Assembly (NCBI GenBank): GCA_009839325.1
Contig: VXPW01000077.1
Location: forward strand, 1-64,000
DNA: 64,000 bases
Direction of reading: 5' to 3'
Origin: Rhodospirillales bacterium
GTDB taxonomy: Bacteria; Pseudomonadota; Alphaproteobacteria; TMED109
Part shown: piece after piece, positions 28,997 to 39,006 of the stretch
Layout: every line of letters starts with the position of its first letter
How positions within the stretch are numbered: the stretch's first letter is position 1
The notes under the pieces: generated by a model
Database searches by the model: none
Seen by the model: the letters and a program-made list of their open reading frames with translations, nothing else
What the model was told of the DNA's origin: nothing
Made by a program: the position numbers and the translations under genes

Positions 28997-30159
28997 TGGG
29001 CCGCTCTTCGCCGCAACCCGCTGTAAGTCTACTTGACCCCGTAGGGCAGTACGAGCGATTGCGGCCGGAGATCGATGCGCGCATCGCGACGGTCTTGGGG
29101 CATGGCCGTTTCGTCAACGGGCCCGAGGTTGCGGAACTGGAGACCGCGCTCGCGGCCCGGTCAGGCGCAAAGCATGTCGTGGCAGTTGCCAATGGCACGG
29201 ACGCGTTGAACATCGCGTTGCGCGCGGAACGAATCGGTCCTGGCGATGCGGTATTCGTCCCGGCGTTCAGTTTCGTGGCGACTGGCGGCGCCGTTGCACT
29301 GAATGGCGCGACCCCGATCTTTGTCGACATTAATCCTCGGACGTTCGTGATGGATCCGGCGGTGCTGGCCGACACGATCCGCCACGTGCGCTCGGCAGGG
29401 AATCTCGTCCCTCGCGCCGTAATGCCGGTTGACCTCTTTGGGTTGCCGGCTGACTACGGGCGGCTGGAACCGCTGTGCCGGGAGGAGGGGCTGTTTCTGC
29501 TGGTCGATGGCGCCCAAAGTTTTGGCGCCAGCCAGCAGGGCCGCAGGGTCGGAGCGTTTGGGGACGCCACCATCACGAGTTTCTTTCCCAGCAAGCCGCT
29601 GGGTGCATGGGGCGACGGTGGCGCCATGTTCACCGACGACAGGGAACGCATGGAGCGGTGGCGAGTCGTGTGCGCGCACGGAACTTCCGGGGACCCTTAC
29701 GACGCCCAGCGGATCGGCACCAATTCCCGTCTTGACACGCTGCAGGCTGCGGTGCTGCTGGCCAAACTTCCCGGCTACCAGGAAGAAATTGCACGGCGAA
29801 ACGCGATCGCCGATGCCTATACGGAGGCGTTGTGTGACCTGGCGGAGACTCCCGTCGTCCCCGATGGCAACGTCAGCGTCTGGGCCCAGTATTCCCTGCT
29901 GGTAGATCGCCGGGATGCCATCCGGGCAGCGCTCGCCGAACGCGGGATCCCGACGCGCGTGTACTACCCGCGAACCCTGCCTGCCCAGGCGGCATTTCGT
30001 GGCTCCGCCGGACTGGGTCTTCCCTGTCCGGTGGCTGAAGACATCACGACCCGTGTCGTCAATCTTCCCATGCACTCGGAGCTCGACGATTCAATGGTGG
30101 CGCGAGTCGTCACTGCGCTTCGTGATGTCCTCCGGCACGGGCCGGGCACACAGCGCTAG
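28993..30159 (+). CDS. DegT/DnrJ/EryC1/StrS-family sugar aminotransferase
   Basis: 388-residue PLP-dependent aminotransferase. The Schiff-base Lys is in SFFPSKPLGAWGDGG and the cofactor-stacking Asp in LLVDGAQSFGA. NGTDALNIALRA is the phosphate-binding region. It would aminate a keto-sugar nucleotide, most plausibly the product of the adjacent Gfo/Idh enzyme, for surface polysaccharide. The last 4 nt overlap the convergent gene at 30156. Confidence 0.92.
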   Translation: MMGRSSPQPAVSLLDPVGQYERLRPEIDARIATVLGHGRFVNGPEVAELETALAARSGAKHVVAVANGTDALNIALRAERIGPGDAVFVPAFSFVATGGAVALNGATPIFVDINPRTFVMDPAVLADTIRHVRSAGNLVPRAVMPVDLFGLPADYGRLEPLCREEGLFLLVDGAQSFGASQQGRRVGAFGDATITSFFPSKPLGAWGDGGAMFTDDRERMERWRVVCAHGTSGDPYDAQRIGTNSRLDTLQAAVLLAKLPGYQEEIARRNAIADAYTEALCDLAETPVVPDGNVSVWAQYSLLVDRRDAIRAALAERGIPTRVYYPRTLPAQAAFRGSAGLGLPCPVAEDITTRVVNLPMHSELDDSMVARVVTALRDVLRHGPGTQR

Positions 30160-30626
30160 CGAAGGAGAGGATCCGTGACCTGACGCATGACGGCCGAATC
30201 GCCAACCTTGAGCTCAATTTGGTCGGTGCAACCTCCTTCGCAACCGAATGCGGCCACGCGAACGCAGTACTCTCCTGCATCGTCAGAAGTGTGCAGGAAC
30301 AGCGGAAAGTTGAACTTGAGTTCCGACTCTTCTCCGGAAAACTCCGCTGGTTCCTCGATGAATCGCCGCGGAGGGTTTCCGCATTCGGCGGCATCAATCG
30401 CAATCGAGAACGAGAACGCGTTCTCGGTGGCGGGAGCCAGACGTTGCAGCAGCAGGGCAACGTTATAGACACCTAGGTCGGACGCTTCTTCTCCACCGCT
30501 CTGTATCCGAAGCTCGCAGACAGGATCCCCCGCCGCATCCGCACTGCAGTCCACTTCCTGGGCTAGCGCCGATGACGCGGCCAGCAGCGTGATGAGCAGC
30601 GCCGCGCCTCGGGTGCCGAGAATCAC
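30156..30626 (-). CDS. Secreted Cys-rich protein of unknown function
   Basis: 156 residues from a GTG at 30626 that overlaps the stop of the Ldh-family gene (GTGA). The signal peptide is ILGTRGAALLITLLAASSALAQ. The mature protein has six cysteines (VDCSAD, PVCELR, AECGNP, EYCVRV, FGCEGGCTD), suggesting disulfide bonds in the periplasm. No family recognised. The tight overlap suggests co-expression with the dehydrogenase. Confidence 0.6.
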   Translation of the reverse strand: MILGTRGAALLITLLAASSALAQEVDCSADAAGDPVCELRIQSGGEEASDLGVYNVALLLQRLAPATENAFSFSIAIDAAECGNPPRRFIEEPAEFSGEESELKFNFPLFLHTSDDAGEYCVRVAAFGCEGGCTDQIELKVGDSAVMRQVTDPLLR

Positions 30627-31717
30627 GATGCGATGGCTTCCGAAACGAGCGCAGGTGCGCGTACGCCGTAGTTGTCGCCCGCGGAGCAAATGGATTCCCA
30701 CGTCGTGTCGGTCAGCGGAATCCCGTTGGCCAGCCGATCGGCACGGGACCGGTTCTCAGGCTCTCCCGGGATCATGACACGATCCGTTCCATCAAGCGGC
30801 CGCGCAGTCCGGAAGAAAGCGAGATAACGCTCCATCTCTGCGGCGAATTCGTTTTCGGAACCAAGCAGGTCCGGACGGAAGTAGAAGGACAGCATGCCGT
30901 TGGCAAGATTGGATTGCTCGGGAGTAGCGCAGCCAGAGCCGGTGAGCGCGCCAGCTAGTACTTCGCAGAGGAACGCCAGACCCGATCCCTTGTGCTCGCC
31001 CATGGCGCGGATGGCACCTCCGCCGCCGCGCATGTCGTTGGGATTTGCCGCGGTCCCGACACCGTAAATGAGCTCAGGGTTGGTCGAGAACTCTCCGTCC
31101 GCGGAGATCAGGGCGCCGTCCGGCAATGGTTTGCCGCCCTGATGAGCCACCAAGACCTTGCCTTCCGCCACCACGGAGGTCGCGAAGTCCAGGATGAGCG
31201 GCTCCTCGCCGGGGATGGGAACGCCGGCTGCGAAGGGATTGGTCGAGAATCTGCGATCAGGTGACCCGTAGGGCGCGACCAGCAGGCCAAGGCCGGACGT
31301 GTTGACAAAATGAAGCGAGGCGATTCCCGCGTCGGCCGCCCGCTCCGGCCAGTCGCCGATACGCCCCAGGTGTCCCGAATTCCGGATTGCCACGATGGAA
31401 AGACCGTGTTCTTCGGCCTTGGCAATTCCAATGTCGGCGCAAAACGGTCCGATCGACTGCCCGAAACCGAAACAGCCGTCCACGACGGCATGCGTGGGAC
31501 CTTCGCTCACCACGTTGGGTTGCACACCCGCCTTGACCGACCCGATTTCCATCCAGGAGAGGTACCGCGGAACCCGAATCACCCCGTGACTGTCATGCCC
31601 CGCCAGATTGGCTCGGACGAGATAGAACGCGATCCGGTCGGACTCATCGTCGGGACAACCTGCGCCTTTGAAGATCTCGGCAACATAAGTTTCAAGCAAT
31701 GGGGCAGGGATACGCAT
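30623..31717 (-). CDS. Ldh-family (malate/L-sulfolactate/ureidoglycolate-type) dehydrogenase
   Basis: 364-residue NAD(P)-dependent oxidoreductase of the type 2 malate/lactate dehydrogenase family, unrelated to Rossmann-fold LDH. DSHGVIRVPRYL near residue 45 contains the catalytic His, and SGHLGRIGDW and MGEHKGSGLAFLCEVLAG are typical. Substrate within the family cannot be decided here. Next upstream is a 719-nt gap. Confidence 0.9.
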   Translation of the reverse strand: MRIPAPLLETYVAEIFKGAGCPDDESDRIAFYLVRANLAGHDSHGVIRVPRYLSWMEIGSVKAGVQPNVVSEGPTHAVVDGCFGFGQSIGPFCADIGIAKAEEHGLSIVAIRNSGHLGRIGDWPERAADAGIASLHFVNTSGLGLLVAPYGSPDRRFSTNPFAAGVPIPGEEPLILDFATSVVAEGKVLVAHQGGKPLPDGALISADGEFSTNPELIYGVGTAANPNDMRGGGGAIRAMGEHKGSGLAFLCEVLAGALTGSGCATPEQSNLANGMLSFYFRPDLLGSENEFAAEMERYLAFFRTARPLDGTDRVMIPGEPENRSRADRLANGIPLTDTTWESICSAGDNYGVRAPALVSEAIAS

Positions 31718-32436
31718 GTTGAAAAGCTCCTGGCGAGGTCATGAGTGCGGCCGGCAGGGTAGCGACTTCCGGGGGGTTCAGCGACGCAGGTCCTCGGGCC
31801 GCTAGCAACCACGGGTGCGGATTGAGCACCTTTCGGAGCGGTGCATTTCAGCTACAGGATAGTCTGCAACGGATCAGCTGTGGAACTCGAGCGGGCCGCC
31901 ATCAAGCCAACCGGTACAGCAATGCCAAACTGACGCCGTTGCAGCAGTTCGTAAGGCGTAGGGCGTACGGTCGACGATGCATGTCGGGCCTGTGGAACGA
32001 GCTGCCAGACACAGCGACCGACGGAAGTACGGTTCATCGCGGTACGTTGCGCGGAGCATGATGCGGCGCTTGCTGGATCTGAAGAGAATTCGGCGAAACA
32101 GTCCGCGGCATGAAATCGGGCAAGCACTGAGCAAGCTTCAGCAGGGCTCACGAGTTGGTTGCGCAGGTCCCGTGAAGAACTTGTGCCCCGGCCGCGATGG
32201 CAGCAGGTTCCTCCCCGAAGGGGGAGACAGGTTGATCGGAACGGGATTGGGTCGCCTCGCAACCGAGACCCGCGGGAGGATGGCGTTGAGCCAGCCAGGA
32301 TTTCGCCGCCGTGCATTCGTCGGGCATTTGGCACGCTCCCGGCGGGACGCGGCTCTAATCTTGCGGTCAGCAGTCTTCCCCAATACCTATTGGAACGTCT
32401 GCAACACGATTCAGGCACGGGCCGGAAAGGACTGCC
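31718..32436. other. 719-nt region with no recognisable gene
   Basis: This is the largest gap in the window and lies between a minus- and a plus-strand gene. Open frames on both strands are Arg/Ser/Cys-rich with no recognisable motif, as expected for random high-GC sequence. It must carry the promoters of both flanking genes. A decayed gene or an untranslated RNA cannot be excluded. Confidence 0.5.
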
Positions 32437-33198
32437 ATGAGACTCCAGGACAAAGTCGCGATCGTCACCGGAGGTGCCAGTGGGTTCGGAGAAGGCATCG
32501 CGCACCGCTTTGCGGAGGAAGGGGCGCGCGTGGTGGTCGCTGACATTAACGGCGATGGGGCCGAGCAGGTTGCCCAGGCAATCCGAGGTTCCGGCGGCGG
32601 TGCCATCGCATGCGGTGCCGACGTAGCAAGCGATGCTGATACCAACCGCATGATTGGAGCTGCCATCGATGCGTTCGGGCAGCTCGACATCCTAGTTCAG
32701 AACGCCGCCATCGGGATGAGGCCCACGCCGCTCGTTGAGGTGGACGAGGAGTTTTTTGACCAGCTTTTCCGAGTCAACGTGAAGAGTTGCTTCCTGGGCG
32801 CGAAGCACGCCGTGCCGGTCCTGCGCCGGCAGGGACGCGGCGGCGTGATCTTGAATACAGTGTCGACGGCGGCGCTGGCGCCACGGCCGGGTCTCGCCCC
32901 GTACAATTCGACGAAGGGGGCCCTGCTGACGCTGAGCCGCACGCTGGCGCTTGAGCTCGCGCCGGAGAACATTCGGGTGAACGGGATTTGTCCAGTCGCC
33001 GGAGAAACCGCGATGCTGCCAGAATTCCTCGGCGACGGAGACCCCGACGAGGCACGAGCGCGGTTCCGCGCCACGGTACCCATGGGACGGCTCTCGACAC
33101 CGTCGGATGTGGCGAACGCGGCGCTGTTCCTCGCTTCGGACGAGGCAGAGTTCCTGACCGGAGTGATGCTGGAGGTGGACGGCGGTCGCTGTATCTGA
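32437..33198 (+). CDS. Short-chain dehydrogenase/reductase (classical, active-site complete)
   Basis: 253 residues. TGGASGFGEGIA is the NAD(P)-binding motif, QNAAIG stands for the NNAG segment, and the catalytic Ser and YNSTK are intact with the normal 13-residue spacing. VRVNGICP is typical. The ending LEVDGGRCI matches 3-oxoacyl-ACP reductase/glucose dehydrogenase-like SDRs. ADIN after strand 2 suggests preference for NAD. Substrate unknown. It converges on gltX with an 11-nt gap. Confidence 0.9.
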   Translation: MRLQDKVAIVTGGASGFGEGIAHRFAEEGARVVVADINGDGAEQVAQAIRGSGGGAIACGADVASDADTNRMIGAAIDAFGQLDILVQNAAIGMRPTPLVEVDEEFFDQLFRVNVKSCFLGAKHAVPVLRRQGRGGVILNTVSTAALAPRPGLAPYNSTKGALLTLSRTLALELAPENIRVNGICPVAGETAMLPEFLGDGDPDEARARFRATVPMGRLSTPSDVANAALFLASDEAEFLTGVMLEVDGGRCI

Positions 33199-33209
33199 TC
33201 TGACGCGCC

Positions 33210-34607
33210 TCAGTCGGCGACGTCGCCGATCCGGCCCAGCGTCTCGGCGCGGCCCAAGACGTCCATAACCGAGAAGATGGGCGGGGAAGTCGTGGCCCCT
33301 GTCAGCGCCGCCCGGAGAGGCTGGGCAACTTTGCCCAGCTTCGTGTCGGTACGCGTGGCGTACTCGCGAATCCGGGTCTCGAGGTTGGCGTTCGACCAGT
33401 CGTCAGTCGCAGCAAGGACCTCGGACACGTCCCGCAGGAGCGCTCGCGCGGCCGGATCAAGCTGGCGTTCGGCTTTCGGGTCGAGCGCAAGGGGGCGGGG
33501 GAGTACATAGAACCGGCCAACTGTGGCCAGCTCGTCAAGGGTGCGGGCGCGTGCCTTCAGGTCATGCATGCCGCGGGTCAGGCGCGCGATGTGCTCCGGG
33601 CCGGCCGGTACGCCGTCCGTGACTAGGCGTGACGCGATGATCGCCGCCAACTCGGCATCAGCAGTTTCACGGAGATAGATGGCATTTAGATAGTCGAGTT
33701 TCCTGAGATCGAAACGGGCGGGGCTCTGCCCGACTCCCTCGAGGTCAAACCATCGGACCGCGTCCGATGTGCCGATGACCTCCTCATCGCCGTGGGCCCA
33801 TCCTAGCCGCAGGAGGTAGTTCCTGAGCGCTGCGGGGAGGTATCCGGCCTGTTGGTAGTGTTCAATTCCGAGCGCACCATGCCGTTTGCTGAGCTTCCTG
33901 CCGTCATCGCCGAGAATCAGGGGGATGTGCGCGAAGGCGGGCCGCGACCAGCTGAGCAGGTCGTAGAGCTGGCACTGACGAAAGCTGTTGGTGAAATGAT
34001 CGTCGCCTCGGATGACGTGTGTGACTCCCATGTCGTAGTCGTCGACCACCACAGACAGCATGTAGGTCGGCGTGCCATCGGCACGCAGAATCACAAAGTC
34101 GTCGATTTCCTTGTTCTCGACGGTCACGCCGCCCTGGACGCTATCCGCGATGGCAGTCCTCCCGGCGGTGGGCGTCCGGATGCGAACCGTGGGCTCGATC
34201 CCAGGGGGCGCATCAGCGGGATCTCGGTCGCGCCATCGGCCGTCGTACCACATCGAGCGCTTTTCGGCGGTCGCCTGCTCACGCATGGCAGCAAGTTCTT
34301 CCGGAGTGCAGTAGCAGCGATAGGCATCGCCGTTGCGGAGGAGTGTCTCGGCGACCTCACGATGGCGATCAGATCGCTTTGACTGGAAGACGGCCTCGCC
34401 GTCCCAATCGAGTTCCAGCCAGGAGAGTCCATCGAGAATCGCCTGCGTTGCCTCCGGAGTCGACCGGACCCGGTCAGTGTCTTCAACCCGGAGGAGAAAC
34501 TTGCCCTTTCGACCCCGGGCGTACAGCCAGTTGAACAGTGCCGTCCTCGCACCACCGATGTGCAGGAACCCGGTCGGCGACGGGGCAAAGCGGGTCACTA
34601 CGGTCAT
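33210..34607 (-). CDS. gltX: Glutamyl-tRNA synthetase
   Basis: 465-residue class I aminoacyl-tRNA synthetase. The HIGH-type motif is [15 protein letters not shown] and the KMSKS-type motif is KLSKRHG. The first residues [13 protein letters not shown] fix the start at ATG 34607. It follows lexA on the same strand after 106 nt; in several alphaproteobacteria comEC lies between them, but not here. Confidence 0.96.
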   Translation of the reverse strand: MTVVTRFAPSPTGFLHIGGARTALFNWLYARGRKGKFLLRVEDTDRVRSTPEATQAILDGLSWLELDWDGEAVFQSKRSDRHREVAETLLRNGDAYRCYCTPEELAAMREQATAEKRSMWYDGRWRDRDPADAPPGIEPTVRIRTPTAGRTAIADSVQGGVTVENKEIDDFVILRADGTPTYMLSVVVDDYDMGVTHVIRGDDHFTNSFRQCQLYDLLSWSRPAFAHIPLILGDDGRKLSKRHGALGIEHYQQAGYLPAALRNYLLRLGWAHGDEEVIGTSDAVRWFDLEGVGQSPARFDLRKLDYLNAIYLRETADAELAAIIASRLVTDGVPAGPEHIARLTRGMHDLKARARTLDELATVGRFYVLPRPLALDPKAERQLDPAARALLRDVSEVLAATDDWSNANLETRIREYATRTDTKLGKVAQPLRAALTGATTSPPIFSVMDVLGRAETLGRIGDVAD

Positions 34608-34713
34608 GGTGAAGGCCTCGGAACGGACGACGGGTGACGCGCGCAAATGGCCGGCGGTCATCGCCGGCAGGCGGCACGCGGTTGGCGCCTCCCGTCAAGC
34701 GGGAAGCAAAGCC

Positions 34714-35367
34714 TCAGTAGATGGCGGTGCGGTACAGCCCCTTCATGATGCCCTGAATCTGAAGCTGACTCGGGTGCACCACGATCGGCTCAAGGTCCTT
34801 GTTCTCTGGCAGCAATTGGATGGAATCGGCCTGAGGCCGGAACCGTTTCAGCGTTGCTTCGCGGCCATCGATGAACGCGACAACAATCTGCCCGGATTCG
34901 GCTGTCTGCTGACGGCGAAAAATCCCCATGTCACCATCCAGGATTCCGGCATCAATCATGGAGTCCCCCTGGATCTTGAGCGCGAAGTGTTCGCCGCTCC
35001 CGGTGCCCAGGTTCATCGTCGGCGGAACCTTGATGAAGGACTCGTGCTGGATGGCCTCGATCGGGGTGCCGGCCGCGATTGTTCCGTAGAATGGGAGATC
35101 GATCAGGGCTCCCCACTGCCCCGGACTGCTGCTGTCCACCGTCGCAGCGGCTTCTTCAGGCTTTCGAACCACGCGGATTGCGCGGGCCCGGTTGGGCAGC
35201 CGTTCGACAAATCCGCGCTCCACGAGCGAAGTCAAGTGCCGGTGGATCCCCGACTTCGATTTGAGCCCGAGAGCATTTTTCATATCCTCGAATGAGGGCG
35301 AGATTCCGGTCTCCTCGATCCGTTTGTTCAGATAGACGAGGAGTTCGTGCTGTTTGCGAGTGAGCAT
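34714..35367 (-). CDS. lexA: LexA repressor
   Basis: 217-residue SOS repressor. The N-terminal winged helix (SPSFEDMKNALGLKSKSGIH) binds operators; the C-terminal S24 peptidase domain cleaves the Ala99-Gly100 bond when stimulated by RecA. Ser136 (GDSM) and Lys174 (EATLKRF) form the catalytic dyad. Its own promoter and a GAAC direct repeat lie in the 117-nt gap after moeA, so autoregulation is likely. Confidence 0.96.
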   Translation of the reverse strand: MLTRKQHELLVYLNKRIEETGISPSFEDMKNALGLKSKSGIHRHLTSLVERGFVERLPNRARAIRVVRKPEEAAATVDSSSPGQWGALIDLPFYGTIAAGTPIEAIQHESFIKVPPTMNLGTGSGEHFALKIQGDSMIDAGILDGDMGIFRRQQTAESGQIVVAFIDGREATLKRFRPQADSIQLLPENKDLEPIVVHPSQLQIQGIMKGLYRTAIY

Positions 35368-35404
35368 GCGGTGAACCCAAAACGGCGGCGGACCATGCCT
35401 CTAT

Positions 35405-35433
35405 GTTCTACTTTGTTCGCAACAAGAAGTCAA
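35405..35433 (-). promoter_or_regulatory. lexA promoter with SOS-type operator
   Basis: On the minus strand TTGACT (35433-35428), a 17-nt spacer and TAGAAC (35410-35405) form a good sigma-70-like promoter. Two GAAC words (35418-35415 and 35408-35405) separated by 6 nt overlap the spacer and -10 box. The alphaproteobacterial LexA consensus is GTTC-N7-GTTC, so this copy is one base shorter. An inverted pair TTGTT/AACAA (35414-35426) overlaps it. Confidence 0.6.
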
Positions 35434-35484
35434 TGTGAGCACTTTGCGTCCTCTCCCGCGATCACCAGGTTGGATGTGCACCGA

Positions 35485-36702
35485 TCATGTGCTCCCGGCC
35501 GCAGCGGGAAAGGGCAGCGTGGTGACATGCGTGCCGGCACGGGCAGCGGGAGCGTGCGGAGGGCGAATGACCAGGCAGCCGGCTCGGGCCAGCAGTGAAA
35601 GCACGGAACTGTCCTGAAGCTCGAAGGGATGGACCGTGATCGAGCCGCTGTCATCCCGTCTGGTGGTCGCCCGGAGATAGTCTTCCCGCACGTCGTTCGC
35701 GGGCAGATCGCGGCCTAGTTCCGCCTGCACTAGGCGCGGGCCCGGGTCGAGCCCCAGCATCGTCCGCAACGCCGGCAGAAGGAACACGAGGCCGCACACG
35801 TAGGTGGATACCGGATTGCCGGGAAATCCCAGGACAGGTGGGCCCTCCGGAAGTGTCCCGAACAAGAGAGGTTTACCGGGACGCATGGCGATCTTCCAGA
35901 AATGTCGATTCAGGCCGGCCGATTGGAGGGCCTGGCCAACCAGGTCGTAGGCGCCGACCGACACGCCGCCGGTCGTCACCAGCAGGTCAAACGAACGCAC
36001 CCCGTCAATTGCCGCGCGAAGCGCCGCCGGGTCGTCGGGAACAAGCGACAGATCGACCGCATCGCCACCAACGGCCCGTATCATGGATTCCAGCGCAAAC
36101 GTATTCGACGAGACGATCTGTCCCGACCTTCGTGCTTCACCCGGCAGGACGATTTCGTCACCCGTGGCGAGGAGGGCCACCCGCGGGCGGCGCCGGACAC
36201 TCAGCCAGGGCCAATCGGCGGCAGCCGACAGACCGACGTCGCGGGCCGTGAGCAGACTCCCTGCCGTCACCAGCGGATCACCCTCCCTGAAATCGATGCC
36301 CCGACCACGGACATGTTTTCCGCATGCGACTCCGTTCAGGACACGGATTGCACCGCTCTGCACAGGTTCCGTGTTTTCTTGGATGACAACGCTGTCGGTC
36401 CCATCGGGAAGCGGGGCGCCGGTGAAGATGCGCACCGTCTCGCCGGTTTCGACGGATCCGTCAAACGGGCGTCCGGCAGGGGCTTCGCCGATGACGACCA
36501 GATCGCAAGGAGTCGCCTGCACGTCTGCCGAGCGTACGGCGTAGCCGTCCATCGCGGAAACCGCTGACGGCGGCTGGTCGGTGCGTGCCGTCACATCGGT
36601 GGCGAGCACCCGGCCCAGCGCATTCGTCAACGCAACCCGCTCGGTGGCTACCAGCGGCATGGCTTCAAGAATTCGTTGCCGGGCGTCCGCGACGGAAATC
36701 AT
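35485..36702 (-). CDS. moeA: Molybdopterin molybdenumtransferase MoeA (first copy)
   Basis: 405-residue MoeA, which inserts molybdate into adenylated molybdopterin. Conserved segments: [38 protein letters not shown] and [10 protein letters not shown]. The ATG overlaps the moaC stop (ATGA). It belongs to the trp-moa block; a divergent second copy is at 52629. Confidence 0.95.
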   Translation of the reverse strand: MISVADARQRILEAMPLVATERVALTNALGRVLATDVTARTDQPPSAVSAMDGYAVRSADVQATPCDLVVIGEAPAGRPFDGSVETGETVRIFTGAPLPDGTDSVVIQENTEPVQSGAIRVLNGVACGKHVRGRGIDFREGDPLVTAGSLLTARDVGLSAAADWPWLSVRRRPRVALLATGDEIVLPGEARRSGQIVSSNTFALESMIRAVGGDAVDLSLVPDDPAALRAAIDGVRSFDLLVTTGGVSVGAYDLVGQALQSAGLNRHFWKIAMRPGKPLLFGTLPEGPPVLGFPGNPVSTYVCGLVFLLPALRTMLGLDPGPRLVQAELGRDLPANDVREDYLRATTRRDDSGSITVHPFELQDSSVLSLLARAGCLVIRPPHAPAARAGTHVTTLPFPAAAGST

Positions 36703-37178
36703 GATGCGCGGAACGTTCCCGACTTGCCGCCGGCCTTGTGGAGCAACCGGACGGTGTCAATTCGCATCGCACGGTCCACCGACTTGCACATGTCGTACAC
36801 GGTGAGGGCGGCCACGCTCGCCGCCGTCAGCGCTTCCATCTCCACGCCGGTCTTGGCGGAGGTGGCGCACGTCGCCCGGATCTCCACTGCCTCCTCCGCG
36901 GGTTGGCAGCTCAGTTCCACGGCAACGGAATCGAGTGGCAACGGGTGGCACAGGGGGATCAGTTCGTGGGTGCGCTTGGCCGCCATAATTCCGGCCACCC
37001 GCGCGACGCCAAGCACGTCGCCTTTCTGGTGGCCGCCGTCCAGGATCATCTGCAGCGTGGATGGCGACATCGTGACGCGTGCGGCCGCTGTGGCCGTCCG
37101 GCGGGTGACCGCCTTCTCGCCGACGTCCACCATGCGTGCGCGGCCGGATTCGTCCAGATGGGTAAACCGTTCGTTCAC
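36699..37178 (-). CDS. moaC: Cyclic pyranopterin monophosphate synthase
   Basis: 159-residue MoaC, which with MoaA makes the first pterin intermediate of molybdenum cofactor. [29 protein letters not shown] and the ending [17 protein letters not shown] are diagnostic. Start is a GTG at 37178 overlapping the trpC stop (GTGA). moaA is not in the window. Confidence 0.96.
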   Translation of the reverse strand: MNERFTHLDESGRARMVDVGEKAVTRRTATAAARVTMSPSTLQMILDGGHQKGDVLGVARVAGIMAAKRTHELIPLCHPLPLDSVAVELSCQPAEEAVEIRATCATSAKTGVEMEALTAASVAALTVYDMCKSVDRAMRIDTVRLLHKAGGKSGTFRAS

Positions 37179-37981
37179 GCTGCGTCCGCCGTGCGGGCCA
37201 GTAGGGCGCGGACGCCTTCCGTGACGTCCGGACTGCGCATCAGGGTTTCGCCGATCAGGAAGCGCCGCACACCGCAATTGGCCAGGCGGTGGAGATCATC
37301 CGGCCCGCCGAGGCCACTCTCCGCCACAAGGTCAGTTCCAGCCGGCGCCAGCGCCGCTAGGCGTTCCGTAGTCGCCAGATCGACCTCGAACGTGTGAAGG
37401 TTCCGGTTATTGATTCCGATCAGGTCCGCCCTCAGCGCACCGGCGCGCTCGAGTTCGTGCTCGTCGTGAACCTCGACCAGGACGTCCATCCCGAGCGCCT
37501 TTGCATCGCGCGCCAACGTCGATGCCAGCGAGTCATCGAGTGCGGCAAGAATCAAGAGCACGCAGTCCGCTCCGAGGGAGCGGGATTCCAGAATTTGATA
37601 CGGGTCGAGCATGAAATCCTTGCGGAGCACCGGGACGGGAGCGGCGGCACGCGCGGCCATGAGATGCGCGTCCGAACCCTCAAAGAACGGTTCGTCCGTC
37701 AATACCGAGATACAGGCTGCCCCCCCGTCGTGCAAAGCGCCGGCCAGCACTGCCGGATCGAAATCGTCTCGCAAGCGCCCCTTGGAGGGGCTAGTCCGCT
37801 TGATTTCTGCGATCAGACCGTATGCGCCACGGGCGATCGACTGCCGCAACGCGGACACAAACCCGCGCGCGGGCCCCTGCGCGGCCGCCCGTCGCTCCAA
37901 CTCGATCTCCGGCACTGCTTGGCGTTGCGCCGACACGCGCTCGCGCTTGGCCATGAGGATCGAACGGAGTCGGTCGTTCAT
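37175..37981 (-). CDS. trpC: Indole-3-glycerol phosphate synthase
   Basis: 268-residue TIM-barrel enzyme of tryptophan synthesis. [32 protein letters not shown] and [10 protein letters not shown] are the conserved active-site segments. ATG 37981 overlaps the trpD stop (ATGA). It is not fused to trpF. Confidence 0.96.
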   Translation of the reverse strand: MNDRLRSILMAKRERVSAQRQAVPEIELERRAAAQGPARGFVSALRQSIARGAYGLIAEIKRTSPSKGRLRDDFDPAVLAGALHDGGAACISVLTDEPFFEGSDAHLMAARAAAPVPVLRKDFMLDPYQILESRSLGADCVLLILAALDDSLASTLARDAKALGMDVLVEVHDEHELERAGALRADLIGINNRNLHTFEVDLATTERLAALAPAGTDLVAESGLGGPDDLHRLANCGVRRFLIGETLMRSPDVTEGVRALLARTADAA

Positions 37982-39006
37982 TGCTGTTCCTGCGTACATT
38001 CGACTAGCCGATCCAACGCCGTGCCGGCGGCGCCAGTGTCGATCGAACGGGCGGCCTGCGCAGCCCCTTCTTCCAGGTCATCGGCCCGCTGCGCCACGAT
38101 CAGTGCAGCAGCGGCGTTGAGTACGACGATGTCGCGATACGGGCCGCGCTTCCCATCGAGCAAATTCCGAATGGACGCGGCGTTGGCGGCGGCGTCGCCG
38201 CCGACCAGTTCGGCAGGAGCCGCTCTTGAAAGGCCCGCATCCTCGGGGGTCACCGTGAACGTGCGGACCTGGCCCCCCTTGAGCTCGGCCACTTGGGTTG
38301 CGCCGGTGGTGGTCAGTTCATCCATGCCATCGGTGCCATGGACGATCCATGCATGCTCCGACTCCAGCTCATGGAGCACCCTGGCGAGCGGCTCCAGCCA
38401 CCGGTCGGCAAACACACCGATGACCTGGCGGCGCACGCCCGCGGGATTGGCGAGCGGCCCGAGCAGGTTGAAGACCGTGCGCAAACCGAGGTCGGCCCGG
38501 ACTGGTCCAACGTGCCGCATGGCCGGATGGTAGACCGTGGCCAGGAGAAATCCGACGCCGGCCACGCGCATTGCCTGCTCCACGGCTGCGACGGAGGCGG
38601 CGACATTGACCCCAAGCGCATTCAACACGTCCGAGGACCCGGACTTGGAAGAGACTGCCCGGTTGCCGTGCTTCGCGACCGGCACGCCGCACCCGGCGAC
38701 CACCAGGGCCGTCGCCGTCGAGACATTTACTGTGCCCAGTCCGTCACCGCCGGTGCCACAGGTATCGACCGCTCCTGCCGGGGCACGGACGCGCGTGGCC
38801 TTCGCGCGCATGGCCTGGGCGGCGCCCGCGATCTCCTCGACCTGTTCCGTTCGAACGCGCAGGGCCATCAGGAACGCGGCGGTCTGGGCCTGGCTGGCCT
38901 GTCCTTCCATCAGGAGTGAGAACGCGTGTTGCGACTGGTTTCGGGTGAGCGTCCGACCATCCGCGACCGTCGCAAGAATTTCGCGAAATGCGGGCCCGTC
39001 ACTCAC
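37978..39006 (-). CDS. trpD: Anthranilate phosphoribosyltransferase
   Basis: 342-residue TrpD. The PRPP-binding motif is DTCGTGGDG, followed by [30 protein letters not shown] and [10 protein letters not shown]. The start is a GTG at 39006 that overlaps the trpG stop (GTGA). Upstream in-frame sequence overlaps trpG and is not TrpD-like. Confidence 0.96.
   Translation of the reverse strand: MSDGPAFREILATVADGRTLTRNQSQHAFSLLMEGQASQAQTAAFLMALRVRTEQVEEIAGAAQAMRAKATRVRAPAGAVDTCGTGGDGLGTVNVSTATALVVAGCGVPVAKHGNRAVSSKSGSSDVLNALGVNVAASVAAVEQAMRVAGVGFLLATVYHPAMRHVGPVRADLGLRTVFNLLGPLANPAGVRRQVIGVFADRWLEPLARVLHELESEHAWIVHGTDGMDELTTTGATQVAELKGGQVRTFTVTPEDAGLSRAAPAELVGGDAAANAASIRNLLDGKRGPYRDIVVLNAAAALIVAQRADDLEEGAAQAARSIDTGAAGTALDRLVECTQEQQ

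Noticed and set aside
31852-32505. 217- and 188-residue frames on opposite strands in the 719-nt gap
   Set aside because: Composition is Arg/Ser/Cys-rich with no family features on either strand, and both run into neighbouring genes.
33214-33229. 16-nt perfect palindrome at the end of gltX
   Set aside because: TCGGCGAC followed by its complement has no loop and encodes the normal C-terminus of gltX; GC-rich palindromes of this size can arise by codon choice.
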